Below are positions 1-11,690 of a stretch of DNA of 64,000 nt, piece by piece (the stretch's first letter is position 1; each line of letters begins with the position of its first letter). The notes beneath the pieces are model-generated. The model ran no database searches and was not told the origin of the DNA. It saw only the letters and a list, made by a program, of their open reading frames with translations. This DNA is from Acanthococcus lagerstroemiae (lineage: Eukaryota; Arthropoda; Insecta; Hemiptera; Eriococcidae). The position numbers and the translations under genes are program-made. The stretch covers positions 4,819,683-4,883,682 of the forward strand of contig CM063108.1 in NCBI GenBank assembly GCA_031841125.1, in the 5' to 3' direction.

Positions 1-239
1 CGCACAAATAATCGATTTGTAGACGAGGTCTCATGGAGGACTTATCAAAATCATGTTAAAAATTCTTTCGCTCATATAATTTTTCAGTTTTCTTGGGTGG
101 GGGGGGGCTGTTGAAGAATTTGGGGTAAAGTCATTAAGAGTCCCCATATTTATGCCCATGAGGATAGAACTCCCAAAATCCGGTTGCGAAGATTCGAAAA
201 TAACGATTTTTTCTGGAAGTTACGATAGAGTTCTTTCAG

Positions 240-865
240 ATCTATATCTGTACAGACAGTCAATCGGCTATTAAGGCACTATTGTCACACCAAACTACAT
301 CTCTGGTGGTGGCGGAGTGTGTTAACAAACTATACACCCTTGTTCAGGAGAACCGTGTCACTATACTATGGACACTGGCACACTGCGGCATAAAAGAGAA
401 CATGAACGCTGACAAGCTAGCGAAGAAGGAGGGCATAAAAAAGGAACTGGCAACTCAAAGGCCGTGTCTTCCTGTAGCATACAGCGTCATAAAATCCAAA
501 GTAAAGGCTTGGATAAGCAAGTAGACGGAAATGCACTGGCGGTTGGCCAGTGGCATGAACGTCAGCAAAATACTGATGGGGACGCCCCCAATAAGTATGC
601 CGAGTTTCTATTAGGGCTTGACAGGAATCATGCAAGGCTCATGGTCGAACTACTAACCAGTCATGGGGCCACAATACAAATGTGGTATAAAATAGGAGTG
701 GTAAAAATCAGCTCCTGTAGGTACTGTGGAGAAGACGAAGAAACCTCGATCCATATCATATGTCAATGTCCAGCAATAGCCGGGACACGACGCGAAGCAT
801 CGGAACTAGAGTATCCAGCACCCAGTGAAGTCAAAGGGAAAGTAAAATTCTCACTTTGGCTATAA
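240..865 (+). pseudogene. RNase H and C-terminal remnant of a non-LTR retrotransposon
   Basis: This is the decayed 3' coding end of a non-LTR retrotransposon. In one frame from about 240, translation gives an RNase H core: a TDSQSAIKAL strand with a catalytic-type Asp (252-281), then LWTLAHCGIKENMNADKLAK (about 367-426), matching the H-x-GI-x-N-x-x-AD-x-LA signature of RNase H1-type domains. An in-frame TAG lies at 522-524, and near 610 the homology moves to another frame, which runs to 865. That frame carries the usual tail: a LLTSH motif, then a CxxC...H...C cluster (SCRYCGEDEE, HIICQC). RNase H performs RNA-strand removal during reverse transcription. The stop and frameshift make this a pseudogene. 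No reverse transcriptase domain is seen upstream, so the copy is truncated or continues beyond recognition. Family level (I/R1/Jockey group with RNase H) is an inference. Confidence 0.82.
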
Positions 866-1259
866 AAGTGAGGCTACTGAGCTGATCCTTAACAGCAACT
901 TTGGGAATAGTGCAATAGACTGCAAAGTCTGAGCACTCGGCGCATACAGCACCACCTCACACACAAATGAAAAATGATAATGGTGCAGTTGGTACCCATA
1001 TTTGCGCTACTCTAAAATATTCCTGTATGAGAAAAGTTAAGCCAGGAAAATTTATAGACTGTCCATCTGTACAGAAGAGGGGGCTCATCACTTCAATACG
1101 GCCAAATAAGACTAGTCGGCCGAGTGTGAAACAAAAAAAATGAAGGTCCCTACTTTTACAGTTTAGCTGACTGGTTACTGGAATTTGCCGACCGGGGGTG
1201 CTTTTTAGAGTTAATATCAGAATGGAATTGAATCGACGGTGGCAAGACATATTATTGGA
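866..1259. other. no gene seen
   Basis: Short open frames only, with no family resemblance. Possibly the 3' untranslated tail of the RNase H remnant just upstream, but no poly(A) or target duplication marks an end. Confidence 0.4.
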
Positions 1260-2170
1260 TTGCGTAAGCGACTGAGTGTGAAGGTTCCCAAACGAGCCAA
1301 AGACGAGTGAGGAAAACCTAAGAGTTGCCTTGTATTCATGGAACCTTTTCTGAATGGCAACAAATCATTTAGGGACCAAGGCACAGACAAGTGACAGAAA
1401 CACACGATTTGCGATGAGATTCATTCGCTATTGTTCATAGAACTAGCCCCGGGCAACTGATGGACACATGTGCCTATTGCATTTTGTTCCTAGAACCCTC
1501 CCACTCGTGCACTCGTTGCTAGTTCAGCAAATAGATCAGTGAGCGACTCGTTTCGGAAACAAAAACTGCGTTCTGTTCTAAAACATTCCCGTCCTGTTCT
1601 TTCTATCGATTACAAAACGAGCTCAAGGCGATTTGGATTATTCCAGAACACACGAGTATAGGCTCTTATTTGTGAAATCTTCCCACTCGTCCCTGTCGAA
1701 GGCGAGTGATAGAAACAAATGGTATATTCTGTTCCTAAAACCTTCCCACGTATCTTTAATTATTTAGGGAAGAAGCTGACAGCGAGTGACGAGTGACGAA
1801 ACAGGCCATTTGTTTTTTGTTTTTGTTTTTCTCTAGGAACCTTCTCACTCTTTGCTATTATTGAGTGATGGAAACATGCTGTGTTGCGTTCTTTTCTTGA
1901 AACCTTCTCATGTCACTGATCATTCAGGGAACAAGCTAAATACAAGTGATGAGTGATGTTGCATTTTGTTCCCGGAATTTTCCAGCTCGGCGGTAGGTAT
2001 TAATTATATGAATATGGAACTAGTCGGCTCAATCGGAAAACTTGTGAGTTGTGTTCTATTCCTGGAACTTTTTCCCACTCGTCCTGTCTATTGTTTATGG
2101 AATGTGCAGAAAATGAGTGACAAACGCGAGAGTTGAGCTTAATTCCAGAAACCTATATTTATCGATACTC
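1260..2170. repeat. degenerate tandem repeat, about 80-150 bp spacing
   Basis: A phrase of the form TTCCTAGAACCTTCCCACTC returns in diverged form near 1485, 1735, 1833, 1895, 1968, 2062 and 2143. It is followed by words like AGCGAGTGACGAGTGA and GAAACA. Order is conserved while spacing varies, which fits an old satellite or internal transposon array that has drifted. No coding content is seen. Confidence 0.6.
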
Positions 2171-2516
2171 ATTCATCTGTAGCTAGCCTCCTGTAGTCGG
2201 ACATACAGTGTGTCTGTACTTACGTATATATCAGCCATGTCAGATAATAATATGCGCTGTCGACTCGATAGGAATTAGGTGAGCACAATACCTTCATTAG
2301 CAGCAAATGTTGTTAAAATCAGAAACAGCATACTTGGGGGTTAAGGCCGTTGAAGGGAGAGACGTGCGGTGATACTCATCCAGATTTATGCCTTTGTATG
2401 GAAAAACCAAAAAATACACAGAAATTCCAGCACTTAGGCAGGAAAATAGGGATTCTTTTGCATCTACTCATTAAGTGACAGTTGTAAAGTTGCAATCAGG
2501 ATTTTTTTTGTCTTCA
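2171..2516. other. no gene seen
   Basis: AT-rich spacer with no recognisable coding, RNA or repeat signal. Confidence 0.4.
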
Positions 2517-2545
2517 CCCCCCCCCCCCCCCCCCCCCCCCCCCCC
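2517..2545. repeat. poly(C) homopolymer, 29 bp
   Basis: An uninterrupted run of 29 C on the plus strand (G on the other). Runs this long are hard to sequence and the length may be unreliable. It could form a G-quadruplex or i-motif. Confidence 0.95.
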
Positions 2546-2728
2546 GCACCAGTTTAGCTTAATGGTGAACGACAGGGAAATCTAGGTAGATGTCAAACAA
2601 GAATGTACTTAAATTACCGTCTTCTTTGGTAAGAAACCTCCTATCTATTGCTGTAGTCTCTTTTAATTTGAATAAACTGACTGAATATTATAATCAGGCC
2701 GCTTTAAAGTGGAACATCGGCACCGTTT

Positions 2729-3097
2729 GTGCGACACAGATCTTTCAAGTATTATTATCATTATAAAAGGCAAAGGCGTAGTTTGCTAAATGTGCCGAAT
2801 AGAAAGACAAGGAAGAAGTACGTGGCTCTATACGGTGCTCTTCCATTTTCATCTTCGCCATATCGACACGGCAGATTAGAGGAGACACTATGGCTGTTAA
2901 ATGTTCGACGTAATCGCGTTAACTCGAGGAAGCGTATCTCCGTAATTATTAATTCGTACGATTCATCGGTAGTTGGAAATAACGAGCAAAATTTACGACG
3001 CCAAGTTTCAGAAAGTCACGTGCACATTCAGGTAAAACGCTTTAAAAACTCCCAAGTCAACGTAAATTCGCCGCTCTATTCTCAGATTACGCTTTGA
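2729..3097 (+). other. CpG-rich open patch, 122 codons, unrecognised
   Basis: The stretch is open for 122 codons but begins at GTG rather than ATG, and I do not recognise the predicted basic, Arg/Asn/Ser-rich peptide. CpG frequency is clearly above the flanks, as in several other short patches in this window. A CAG|GTAAAA donor-like site lies near 3030, but no convincing matching acceptor or domain is seen. It may be a regulatory patch, part of an exon, or chance. Confidence 0.15.
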
Positions 3098-3965
3098 TCG
3101 ACCATAAAATGAGCTTTTATTCCCGACACAGTTTTACTCGAACTCGCTAAGATATTATACCCTTGACGTTAATTGAAAAGATTAATGCTCCGCACGTCTT
3201 TACTTAGCCCCCAAAAATCAGATTTAATAAATAAACGTTTATTTACACTCAGCTCTTTTTAAACTCACGATCGCGCACAATTTTCGATTTTTTCCGGCTT
3301 AGTTTCTACGTTTTCTGTATACGAATAATAGTTTCGAACATATTTTTTATTCCTCTGAAATAAGAGAATGAAAACTAGGGGGGGGGGGGCGTTTCACTTT
3401 CGTCGAGATTTTTAATATGCAAAATTTAATCATTTTAACTCGATTATTGCTGCTTTCGCGCAGAATACTTTAGGTCGGTTTTTATAAAAATGGTATTTTT
3501 AAATACGCGTATACATCTCTCCCTTTCTATTTCTTTTTCTCATTTTCTTTGTTTGTTCGAAGCTATGTTTAACAGCAATGACTTGATACACGTGTATTTT
3601 AAATCTTCAGAAAAGTACTTTGTATTCACGAGGAATATCAGAGAATCCTTCTGGATTTTCATAATACATTCAGAGAGAGAGAGAGAGAGCAAGACACGGA
3701 TACGATTCGCGAAATACTGAAAAGCGATTTTTAAGCATTACAGACGAAAAAGATTTTGGGAAGCTTCGGCTTTACTGGGAGATCAAGTATAAAACCTTCA
3801 GTGGCACTAAGTGCACAGAATCGAATGGGACACGCTCATTACACCTATACTATCTCGTTCACGTATCAGAACATTTTGTCGAAATTTTATGTAGCAAAGA
3901 GAGAGCGCTTATTAGTAAGTGCTCCAGTTGGCTAACATAACTACGCATATTGTGTACCTTTGAAG
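3098..3965. other. no gene seen; contains an (AG)n run
   Basis: AT-rich DNA with a short (AG)n microsatellite at 3672-3689 and a G-run near 3379. No coding or RNA family is recognised. Confidence 0.5.
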
Positions 3966-4416
3966 CTGTGTGGCCGAGTGGTTAACACGTCCGCTTCGCA
4001 ATCCTTGCGTCTCGGGTTGGAGTCCCACCAACGCCGGAAAACTATTTCGAATACACCCCCACTATCACCCTAGCGAACACAGGTGGAAAGATAACGCGTC
4101 CTGTAACTCCGCCAATTCGAACGAGCAAGGCATTACAATCACAGAGCGTGTTACCACCAGGTCTGAAAGATTGATACTGTCGGGTGCACGTCATGGATAG
4201 CTTTTACTTACGTTATGAAAACACGTGGCCGCAGTAAGCGAACTGCGGCTATACACTCTTTGGCATAGAGAAGGAAAACTCTAACACAACAACCCGTGCG
4301 GAAAGCAACGCCAAACTACCCCGACTAACCCAGCTCAAGAAAGTCGCGCGTCAGAAACTGTGCGACCACCAATATTCCACGACGGATACGGCATCTGATT
4401 GATTTTTTTTTTTTGA
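3966..4416 (+). mobile_element. tRNA-derived SINE
   Basis: The 5' head is tRNA-like with RNA polymerase III promoter elements: an A box (TGGCCGAGTGG, 3971-3981) and a B box (GGTTGGAGTCC, 4015-4025) at tRNA-like spacing. A body of about 340 bp follows that is not tRNA. It ends in GATTGA followed by a T run and another GATTGA, at about 4397-4416. TTGAAG occurs at both edges (3960-3965 and 4417-4422) and may be a short target-site duplication. The B box deviates from the GGTTCGANNCC consensus, and the acceptor stem does not pair well, so this is not a working tRNA gene. SINEs have no protein and rely on a partner LINE. Confidence 0.72.
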
Positions 4417-4849
4417 TTGAAGAATACTAGAAAGTTCTGAAAAATTACTCAAATCTAGAGTTTTTTCTACAGCTTGATTATAATTGTGCATTCTGATAGA
4501 TTCTCAGCGACACAAACATCCATATTCCTGTTGCCGAAGAAAAAAGTGTGTCAAAAAGTCCAATAAGGGTTCGTTGGCTGGAAAATAAAATTTAAGTGTG
4601 AATACCGCATTATAATGAATAGACGAATTCTTGTGTTTTAACTTGAAAATTTCTAGTGAAAAGAGCCTAAACTTTGTTAAAATCAAATAATTTGTTGAAA
4701 TTTTTGATTATCTTTGTTTTGTCTAGTCGTTATGCATGCTACAGTGTTAAGTTATTCACTCTGATTCTCAAATATCAGCACGTAGAGGAGGTAGATCTAC
4801 AGCGTGTAACTTTGGTTGAAGCATTTCTGTATCTGGAGAGGTTGGAAGT

Positions 4850-6060
4850 AAGAAGGCACGAGCTTGTCTGAAGTACTTCGTCCGCTAGAGATTGGAGATG
4901 ACTGAGACATTTACTTCTCTAATGACAAGAGGTCCAGTTTCAGGTGGTTGAATGTGGCACATGGTAGCTAAGTAAGTTAGTGCTCGTCTGCAGCATGCGA
5001 TCGACAGAATCGTGTGTAGACAGCCTAACATTTGCTAATGCGAAGAAGATAGATAAAGTAATGAAGTATGGTGGCTGGTTCAAACACGTAACTGTCTGAA
5101 GAAGATGGTGGTATGAAACATATACTTATTCAAAGCATACACTCTTGTTCCATGTGGTCAGATGGCTCGTTTTATTGGCTTAGGTACTTGTTTGTACGTC
5201 TGTATCTGAAAAAGAAAGCGCAATGAAGCGTATACTTGTCTAAAGCATATGCTCGTTTGATCCACATGGTCGACTAGATCACGTTATTGGCTCAGATACG
5301 TTTCTGTGTCTAAAGAAGAGGCAGTATCACAATAAAGAGGTTTCTCAAGGTATTTGATTATCTCAAGAAAATTAAGGTGTGAAGACGTGCCCGTCTGACG
5401 CACAGGCTTATCGAGAACTACGTGTTGCAGATATCTTTATTTTTCACATAGGCAAACGCCTGAGTATACTTCAGCCAAATACGTTCTTCAAACATTCTCT
5501 TCTTCACACAGCCGAATACCTCCACTAAATCCATGTTTCTAACCTCCCACTCCTTCTAACTGCGGCAAATGACTAAGCTAACAATAGATCATTTCCAAGC
5601 TCGTGCTCATACCTACATCATGTGCATATGGATAAATGAATCTGCGAAGTAAGTGATCACCTGAAGCCGGCGATCTTCCAACGAATATGTTGGACTACGG
5701 CAGATGGTCGGCTAAAGCATGGGTACTTCGAAGCACGCAATTGATATTGGTTGAGACCTTTAGCTATGTGAAGATGATGGAAATATATATATATATATGT
5801 GCTCTCCTGGGGCATATACTCGTCTGAAATGCGCAGTCGACTGAAATCGGTGTGATTTGTTCAGACTTTTACCCATCTAAGGACGTCAGAGGTATGTAAC
5901 ATTGGCTCGTCTGAAACTCATGGTTGGTAGAAGCATGTGATTATGGCGCAAGAATATTCTTGTCTGTAAAGAAAGATTTGCTCTTACTTCAGAAGAGCAT
6001 AGTGCTTCGACTGATCACATAATTCAGTCAGTTGTGTGCTTCAGGCTTCTAGAAGATTCT
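4850..6060. repeat. degenerate tandem repeat, about 115-120 bp period
   Basis: Two neighbouring units are readable, about 5092-5196 and 5200-5316. Each has a TCTGAA word, an AAACATATACTT-like word, AAAGCATA, CATGTGGTC or CACATGGTC, then TTATTGGCT, in the same order. Looser echoes such as CGTCTGAA and AAGCATGTG continue on both sides to about 4850 and 6060. No coding content was found. Confidence 0.55.
5783..5798. repeat. (AT)n microsatellite
   Basis: Sixteen bases of alternating A and T inside the degenerate repeat region. Confidence 0.9.
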
Positions 6061-7552
6061 GAAATGCCTCAATCAACCTCATGTTTTAGTTGCCCACATT
6101 ATTTTGACGTGCCTCATTTACGGCTCAAATAACTCTAAATGTACTTCCACGTAGTGAGTCCACTAACCTCAAACGTATACATTTCCGCAGTATCCGAGCT
6201 ATCTTTTTCCTACCTTAAACTCAAATATTGTATTCCTGAGGTACCCCAGAAGCCGTAGTTTCTCATTTCCTTCAAGTTTAAGCTGTGGGGAAAGTCATCA
6301 AATCCTCCTCCTACGCTACCTTCGCCAATAAACTCTCCGTGCCAGAATCTACGTGATGCGATCAGATGTGCCAGGAATCGAAGAATATAGTACGTAACCT
6401 CTTGATGCAAGAGAAGCGACTAATACGACGACGACGGCCTTAGAAAATAATGATAAGTGAAATTCCAAAACAGCAGGAAGAACGTTTATTCAACTAGCGC
6501 CGGGAAGCCGAAAATACACAAAATCCGGAAATGGCATTCACTCGCCCTCGTAATTCTCCATTATCTCAGGTCGAAATTTTCCGATAAGTCAAATTACATT
6601 AGGCCAGGTGCAGACGATGAACATCGCAGGTGCGGCACTGTATACCCACAGCGAAGATCCGAGTAAACAAATTATATAACAAGCTCATGAATAACGTTAG
6701 CCCCCGCAAGGAGTCATGCCGTTATCCCAAAATCTACATACCTCATTTGATGTCGAAGGATGGAAAACTTCGTTTTTGTTTTGGCTGAAAAAACCGAATA
6801 ATAAAAACCACCTGCTTCCGCGGAAAATGCGCAACCAAGTTAATCGTAGTGGAGATTTCGCTGACGACACTTGACAAATAAATTCTCAAATGTGGGATGA
6901 TTAAGATTATTGGGCTATTTATGAAGTTGCCCGAGATGGGGTCGAGTGAATTCAGCTAAGTAGTTCAGACAGCGACAATTTGGGTCGGAGGTACGTAAAA
7001 AGGGCACATAGAAGACAAGGCACCATGGTTCTCCCTATCACCTTGCGTACAGTGTTTTCTGGTTATTTTTGTAGTACGAGTACATATATAGATTTGCTAT
7101 GAGTAATTCTTAAAGCTAGTTGTTTAAGATCCGTTTAAGGTGATCTTGTAGAAATCGGACAAAAATTACTTAGATTACTAAGTCACTGGGAACTACATAA
7201 ACCCCGTACGTAGATAAAGAGGAACAGAGTACACGAAAGAACTTGACTCAGTATTTTTGAAGACATTTTCCCGCATGAAATACTCGTGGTTTCGGCTCCT
7301 TCTTCCACAAACTTTTTTAGAGGGAGTAACCACTATTTATATCTGGATCATTGTTCTCAGATCCTGGGTCTTGTGTAGTCGCACATATGTGATGTGGAAC
7401 GAGAAGACCGACCTTACGTAAGAGAACGAGGTTTCGAGAAAAACGCGTATAAGGTAGTTTGTACAAACCCCGGTTCCAGAGCTATCTAACGTCACTTTTA
7501 AGAAATATAGTAATGGTCTTACATGAAAGAGTGCGATCCTTCTTTTCTAATT
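6061..7552. other. no gene seen
   Basis: Only short unrelated open frames occur and no domain was recognised. CpG is slightly raised around 6420-6660. Confidence 0.4.
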
Positions 7553-7756
7553 TGTTCTCAACCCGAGCCCTGGAATCCGCTATTTCGAGCATTACTTCAG
7601 AGGCGTCGGGGAGGCTGTTAGGGCTGTCTTAGCCCTCTTCCCTTCTGGCCGAAAAACCGGCCTAGGTCGAATTCTGACGAGTTGCTACGTGGGCTCGAAC
7701 CCGAGACCTCCGGATTCTGAGACAAACGCGCTATCCACTCGGCCAACCAGACCCCA
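7553..7756 (-). mobile_element. tRNA-derived SINE, second family, minus strand
   Basis: Read on the minus strand from about 7756, the head is tRNA-like: GGTTGGCCGAGTGGATAGC holds the A box and GGTTCGAGCCC (7690-7700) is an almost perfect B box. A non-tRNA body follows, with a small hairpin (GGCCGaaaaaCCGGCC, about 7648-7666), ending near 7553 in T/C-rich plus-strand sequence. The B box matches the polymerase III consensus better than the SINE at 3966. The body differs, so I treat it as another family. The 3' end is not sharply defined and no target duplication is obvious. Confidence 0.72.
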
Positions 7757-9450
7757 TATGAAAAAGTGATACATTTCCAACAAATTTATGTCAAACTCGA
7801 AACTGAATTTTCTGACCTCTTTCTCATTCCACATCACATGTAAATTAATACAAGAAAAGAATTACGGGCATCTGACTTACCTTTAGAAAGAATTCAGGTA
7901 CTCAGCCTTTGTTGATCAATGCGGAACAAGCATAGTTCGGATGATGAGTCTATTTTGGAAGAAATCTTCGTTTCAAGTCCTCTGGTTCCAGTTCCACAAT
8001 AAACTGTAAACAAAATCGTTAACATATATTTATTCAGTATTAATCACCAAGTGCATAGGAATCATTATGTAGTATTGTGGATTAAGTCTCTAAATTCCGT
8101 CGCCGGACTATTTTTTTTCTATTCAACTATTTATCTTACATACTCGTTCCCCGAAACAGAATGAACCTGATGTAATACATTTTTTAAGTTGCAATTTTCA
8201 GTGCTAATTATTACTTGATTTTCTAGTTTTCCCAAAACTCTCCTCTCTCAGAATATATCAGGATGATATGTGCTTCGAACTAGTTTCTGATAAATAACTC
8301 AAAAAATCTGCACGATCAGGGAAAAAGCGACATTCTACTAAACTTTTTTCCAACTCTGGAATAGAAGCTCCTCGCACACATTGCCATCAGTGCGTCTTTG
8401 CGGGGGGTGCGTAGGAAAGAACTACTGATGGACAGAAATGAAGAATTTTGGACAATTTTCTTATTCCCGACAGTTCTACGAACACGACAGATGCTATATC
8501 TACCTACAGGAACCATTCGCTGATTCCCCATCAGATTTTCAAAGTTTACGGATTAGTTACCCTTTTATTTGTAATAGACACAAAAGTTGGTTCGGAAACA
8601 TATTTCACTTTATTCATTATGCAAATTTACAAACTGTAAAAATTTTGAAAATGGAAAAAATTAATGTAAGATTGAAATGAGGCAGTGTAGCCACATTACA
8701 TTAATTTTGAAAACAAGAAAAAAACGCCATGCCATTGGGCTAACTCCTACAATTATTCAAGTAGAGATGACTGTCTTATACAATTTTTTTCAGATTCTTA
8801 ATGTATGGCACTCATTACATACTGCTAGGCTACCGAAATGTTTAAATTTGTTTCCATGCATTGAACTGAAACATTACTCGCACAGTATAATGGCTAAACG
8901 ATTTTTGAAAATTACACTTCCTTCCAAATTTTGGAATAACTACGCCACTGAATCACTAATAAGATAAAATAGCAAGAAACAAGCTCATAATTGGTGGCAA
9001 TGAATGTAGAAACAGAAGCAAATTGCATGGCTCCTATTGCTCTTTCCTATCTGTACTATTTGTAGTTCCGAAAATAAGAGACTTTGAAATTGATAATATT
9101 TCAAAAATGTAAAATTTCTACCATCCCCCCCATGCGCTTCAAATTTAGATAGAAATGAGTGGAAGCTTCGAAAGTTTCAAAAAAGTGTAAATAATCCGTA
9201 AAATCTGAAAAGAATTTGGCGACTCCACATTCAAAACTGAGCTGATTTTATATAGATTGACCTTCCATACACATTTGGAGCAGCTCTCCTACCCCTTGCT
9301 CGAATTTTATTCGCAAATTAGCCGAATCTATTCAGAAACAGACTTTCACTGTTGTGATTTTTGACTTTCCTTGGGCCTTATAACTTTACTAACAGAACTT
9401 TTCAAACCCTCATCAGTGAAGAAAATGAAATCGAGGTTTTCAAGTCGATT
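7757..9450. other. no gene seen
   Basis: AT-rich spacer. Two overlapping frames at about 8438-8680 encode nothing recognisable. Around 9170-9450 there are echoes of the decayed repeat found at 60-62 kb. Confidence 0.4.
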
Positions 9451-9862
9451 TTGATATTAGTTTGACCTTGACCCTACCGAATGTAGAGCACGGGTATACT
9501 GACAGTCAGACGAATGGAAAGCGAGAAGTGCAACGCGGAACTGAGGCCCATCAGAGCAACCACAGGAGGGCGTTAAATTTGAATTTAATTGCTGGAAGAT
9601 TCAAACGACCAGAATATCGTTGCATAAAATCGAATGACATCGAGAATACACAAAGTTTCGACGACTCTCGGCGCTCGAACTGAAACACGTCATTTATTTT
9701 TTTTTTTTCTTTCTTGTTTTTTCAACTTCGACCCGTAACTTATCGAACTAATTAAACGTTTCTGAAAAAGCAAACTCAATTATCCCCCGGTTAACGGATA
9801 AAAAGGCACGCTTGTCGGGGGAAAAACACGAAGGGCACTTTCGAAACAGGCTGCAAATTTGC

Positions 9863-9902
<40 letters not shown>

Positions 9903-10320
9903 AACGGTACGGATTTTCGAAAAAGAGGAAGTTGTCGAAGAGAAAAACATTTTCGGCGTGAAACCGATAAACGTAACGAGCTCGATAACGGACGTTTCAG
10001 GAGCCGATGGTATCGCAGGCTCGGCAAAATTACTTTTAAATATTCGCGTTTGTTTTCCGGAAAATTCGGCGGCATTCCCTTCGACGTTATATACCGGAAC
10101 TGATGCCATGACGGTGTTTCTGGTAGCTCTTCTTCGTCGAATTTGGCAAGCGCATAGCGGGGCGCTGAGATTTCTCTAATTACGAATGCGGAACGAAGTC
10201 TTTTTCCGCAACGTGTATTGGGGGTATGTTGAAGATAGCAATCGGAAGTATCGTTATACACGTTTTTACAATTTACACAGCATCTGCTTCTAGCGTATGG
10301 TGGCAAAAGCTACGATACTG
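9451..10320. other. CpG-rich block, open on both strands
   Basis: CpG is dense compared with the flanks, and several frames stay open for 100-170 codons on both strands. That pattern comes from base composition rather than one conserved reading frame. The minus-strand frames are padded by Arg-Glu repeats from the microsatellite inside. No domain was recognised. The block could be an unmethylated regulatory region or contain an exon of an unrecognised gene. Confidence 0.3.
9864..9899. repeat. (CT)n microsatellite, 36 bp
   Basis: Eighteen CT units. In insects such (GA)/(CT) tracts are known binding sites for GAGA-type factors. Its position inside a CpG-rich block makes that worth noting, but no function is shown. 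Confidence 0.95.
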
Positions 10321-11156
10321 AACCTGTATACTGATTAAAGTACCCGTGGTATGACTGGAGAACGTTTAAAGTAGAAACGACTTTTGTGGAAAGTTAGAAC
10401 AATAGAGAATGTAGAAGTAAACGTGGGGATAAAATCTTACAGGTCGAAACTAGAAAAACCTTTGTTCTTCTGAAATATTATTTTCATGTCCTGGCCCTAA
10501 ACGCCGGTACACTAAGGTCATTTGCGCCTCTCAGCTCATCATTTGTCCCTTAGCGTTTTTTATTCTCACCTACCCGCGGATACTCTTACTTCACCTTTTA
10601 TTATTAACTTTTTTTTAAAACTAACTTATGAAATAATTTGCTCAGCGTTGCCCCACCCCCTCCAAAAATGTGGCCACATCCCATCATCTTGAGGTGCAAA
10701 ACATGGACATTGGAGTGGGGTCAGAAAGATCTATGTATCGCCAGGACCACCCATTCCCGAGACCATTGCTGTGCTCAAGCCCAATTCCACAGTCTTCACA
10801 TGGTGACCCAAGCCAAGCGACATAATTGGCCGGCGACTGATATAGATAGACGCAGGAGAAATAAAATTTCAAGATTAAAACCATTCTAGGAAAAGGACAA
10901 CTCCGATAAATGAACGCGACCAAAGTCGTTATCAAAAAAGATTTCTACTTTTTCCCTCGCTTACAAGTGCTAGTACCTATGAGGCAGAAGAGCTGAGGAA
11001 TAGTAATGGAGAGAGTAGGTCAAAACCACTATTCTGCCCTCTAGGGGAGGTTACCCCAAGGGTTAAGGGAGTAAATCTCTATAGATAATCCGATGGAAGG
11101 CAAGAGGGAAACCACCATCGTATGTTTCCCTAGAATCGTTGCCATGGATATAAACA
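10321..11156. other. no gene seen; GC-richer patch at 10635-10890
   Basis: The patch at 10635-10890 is open on both strands for 83 codons and is richer in GC than its flanks. This is often seen in old retrotransposon coding fragments, but no family could be named. Confidence 0.3.
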
Positions 11157-11680
11157 ATCTCTCACCTCCTCATCTTGGTACGTGTGGCGACGCAGGAAGG
11201 TGGTGACGGCGGGGTGAACCCTGTCAGGGGGTCTGCAGCAGTTGCAGCAGCTTTAGGATGGTACAGAGTCATTGGGGCCTCGATCATTCTGTCGCCATCT
11301 TTTTCCTCATGATGGTCTAGACGAAGACCGACACACGGTTCCATCCGCTTCTGCTCCTCAGCATTTCCGAAACCAAGATGTCCGGTGCGAGACGGTTGAT
11401 CAAGTCGTCATCGGTGTTGCTGTCGTTGCTGGGATCGATCATTCTTACCATCCAGCGCATCTCCTGCTCTCAGGCCTCACACGCGAATCGGAATCCAACC
11501 AGTGCATTTCACTTATAACCAATGAATGTACGTCAAGCCGTTCCGTTTCATGTATCAAGCTATGAGTTTTACCGGCTTCATATAAAGTTCGTACATTCCA
11601 CGTGGCAATTCTTAGGATCGTTGCCATTTCAAGCTGGGATATTCTTCGGATCCCTGCCCGATTTAAGGAGTCGCCAGGAC
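11157..11680. repeat. left arm of a 1-kb near-perfect palindrome
   Basis: The arm is repeated in reverse at 11691-12194. Matching begins at ATCTCTCACC on the left and GGTGAGAGAT on the right and runs to the centre, with only scattered substitutions. The left arm also has about 22 extra bases (around 11236-11258, GCAGTTGCAGCAG-type sequence). The central loop is ten bases (11681-11690), closed by CCAGGAC and GTCCTGG. Outside the arms the sequences are unrelated. Each arm holds one endonuclease fragment. Confidence 0.95.
11445..11627 (-). pseudogene. endonuclease N-terminus of a non-LTR retrotransposon, minus copy
   Basis: From an ATG at 11627 the minus strand reads MATILRIATWNVRTLYEAGK, then ETERLDVHSLVISEMHWLDS. 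This is the beginning of an apurinic-like (APE-type) endonuclease domain. TWNVRTL holds the N-terminal Asn motif, and the ISEMHW strand carries the conserved Glu that binds metal in the family. Such domains nick target DNA for target-primed reverse transcription. Only about 60 codons remain of a domain that normally exceeds 200, and homology stops after the Glu motif. The wording resembles RTE/L2-type elements. The fragment lies in the left palindrome arm, head-to-head with its twin at 11744. Confidence 0.8.
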
Positions 11681-11690
11681 ACTTCCTCGA

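Noticed and set aside
3966..4040. Functional tRNA gene
   Set aside because: The acceptor and T arms do not pair properly, the B box is off consensus and non-tRNA sequence continues directly, so it is a SINE head.
9780..10306. 109-171 codon frames on both strands
   Set aside because: Frames overlap on opposite strands, include Arg-Glu or Ser-Leu runs from the (CT)n tract, and have no recognisable domain.
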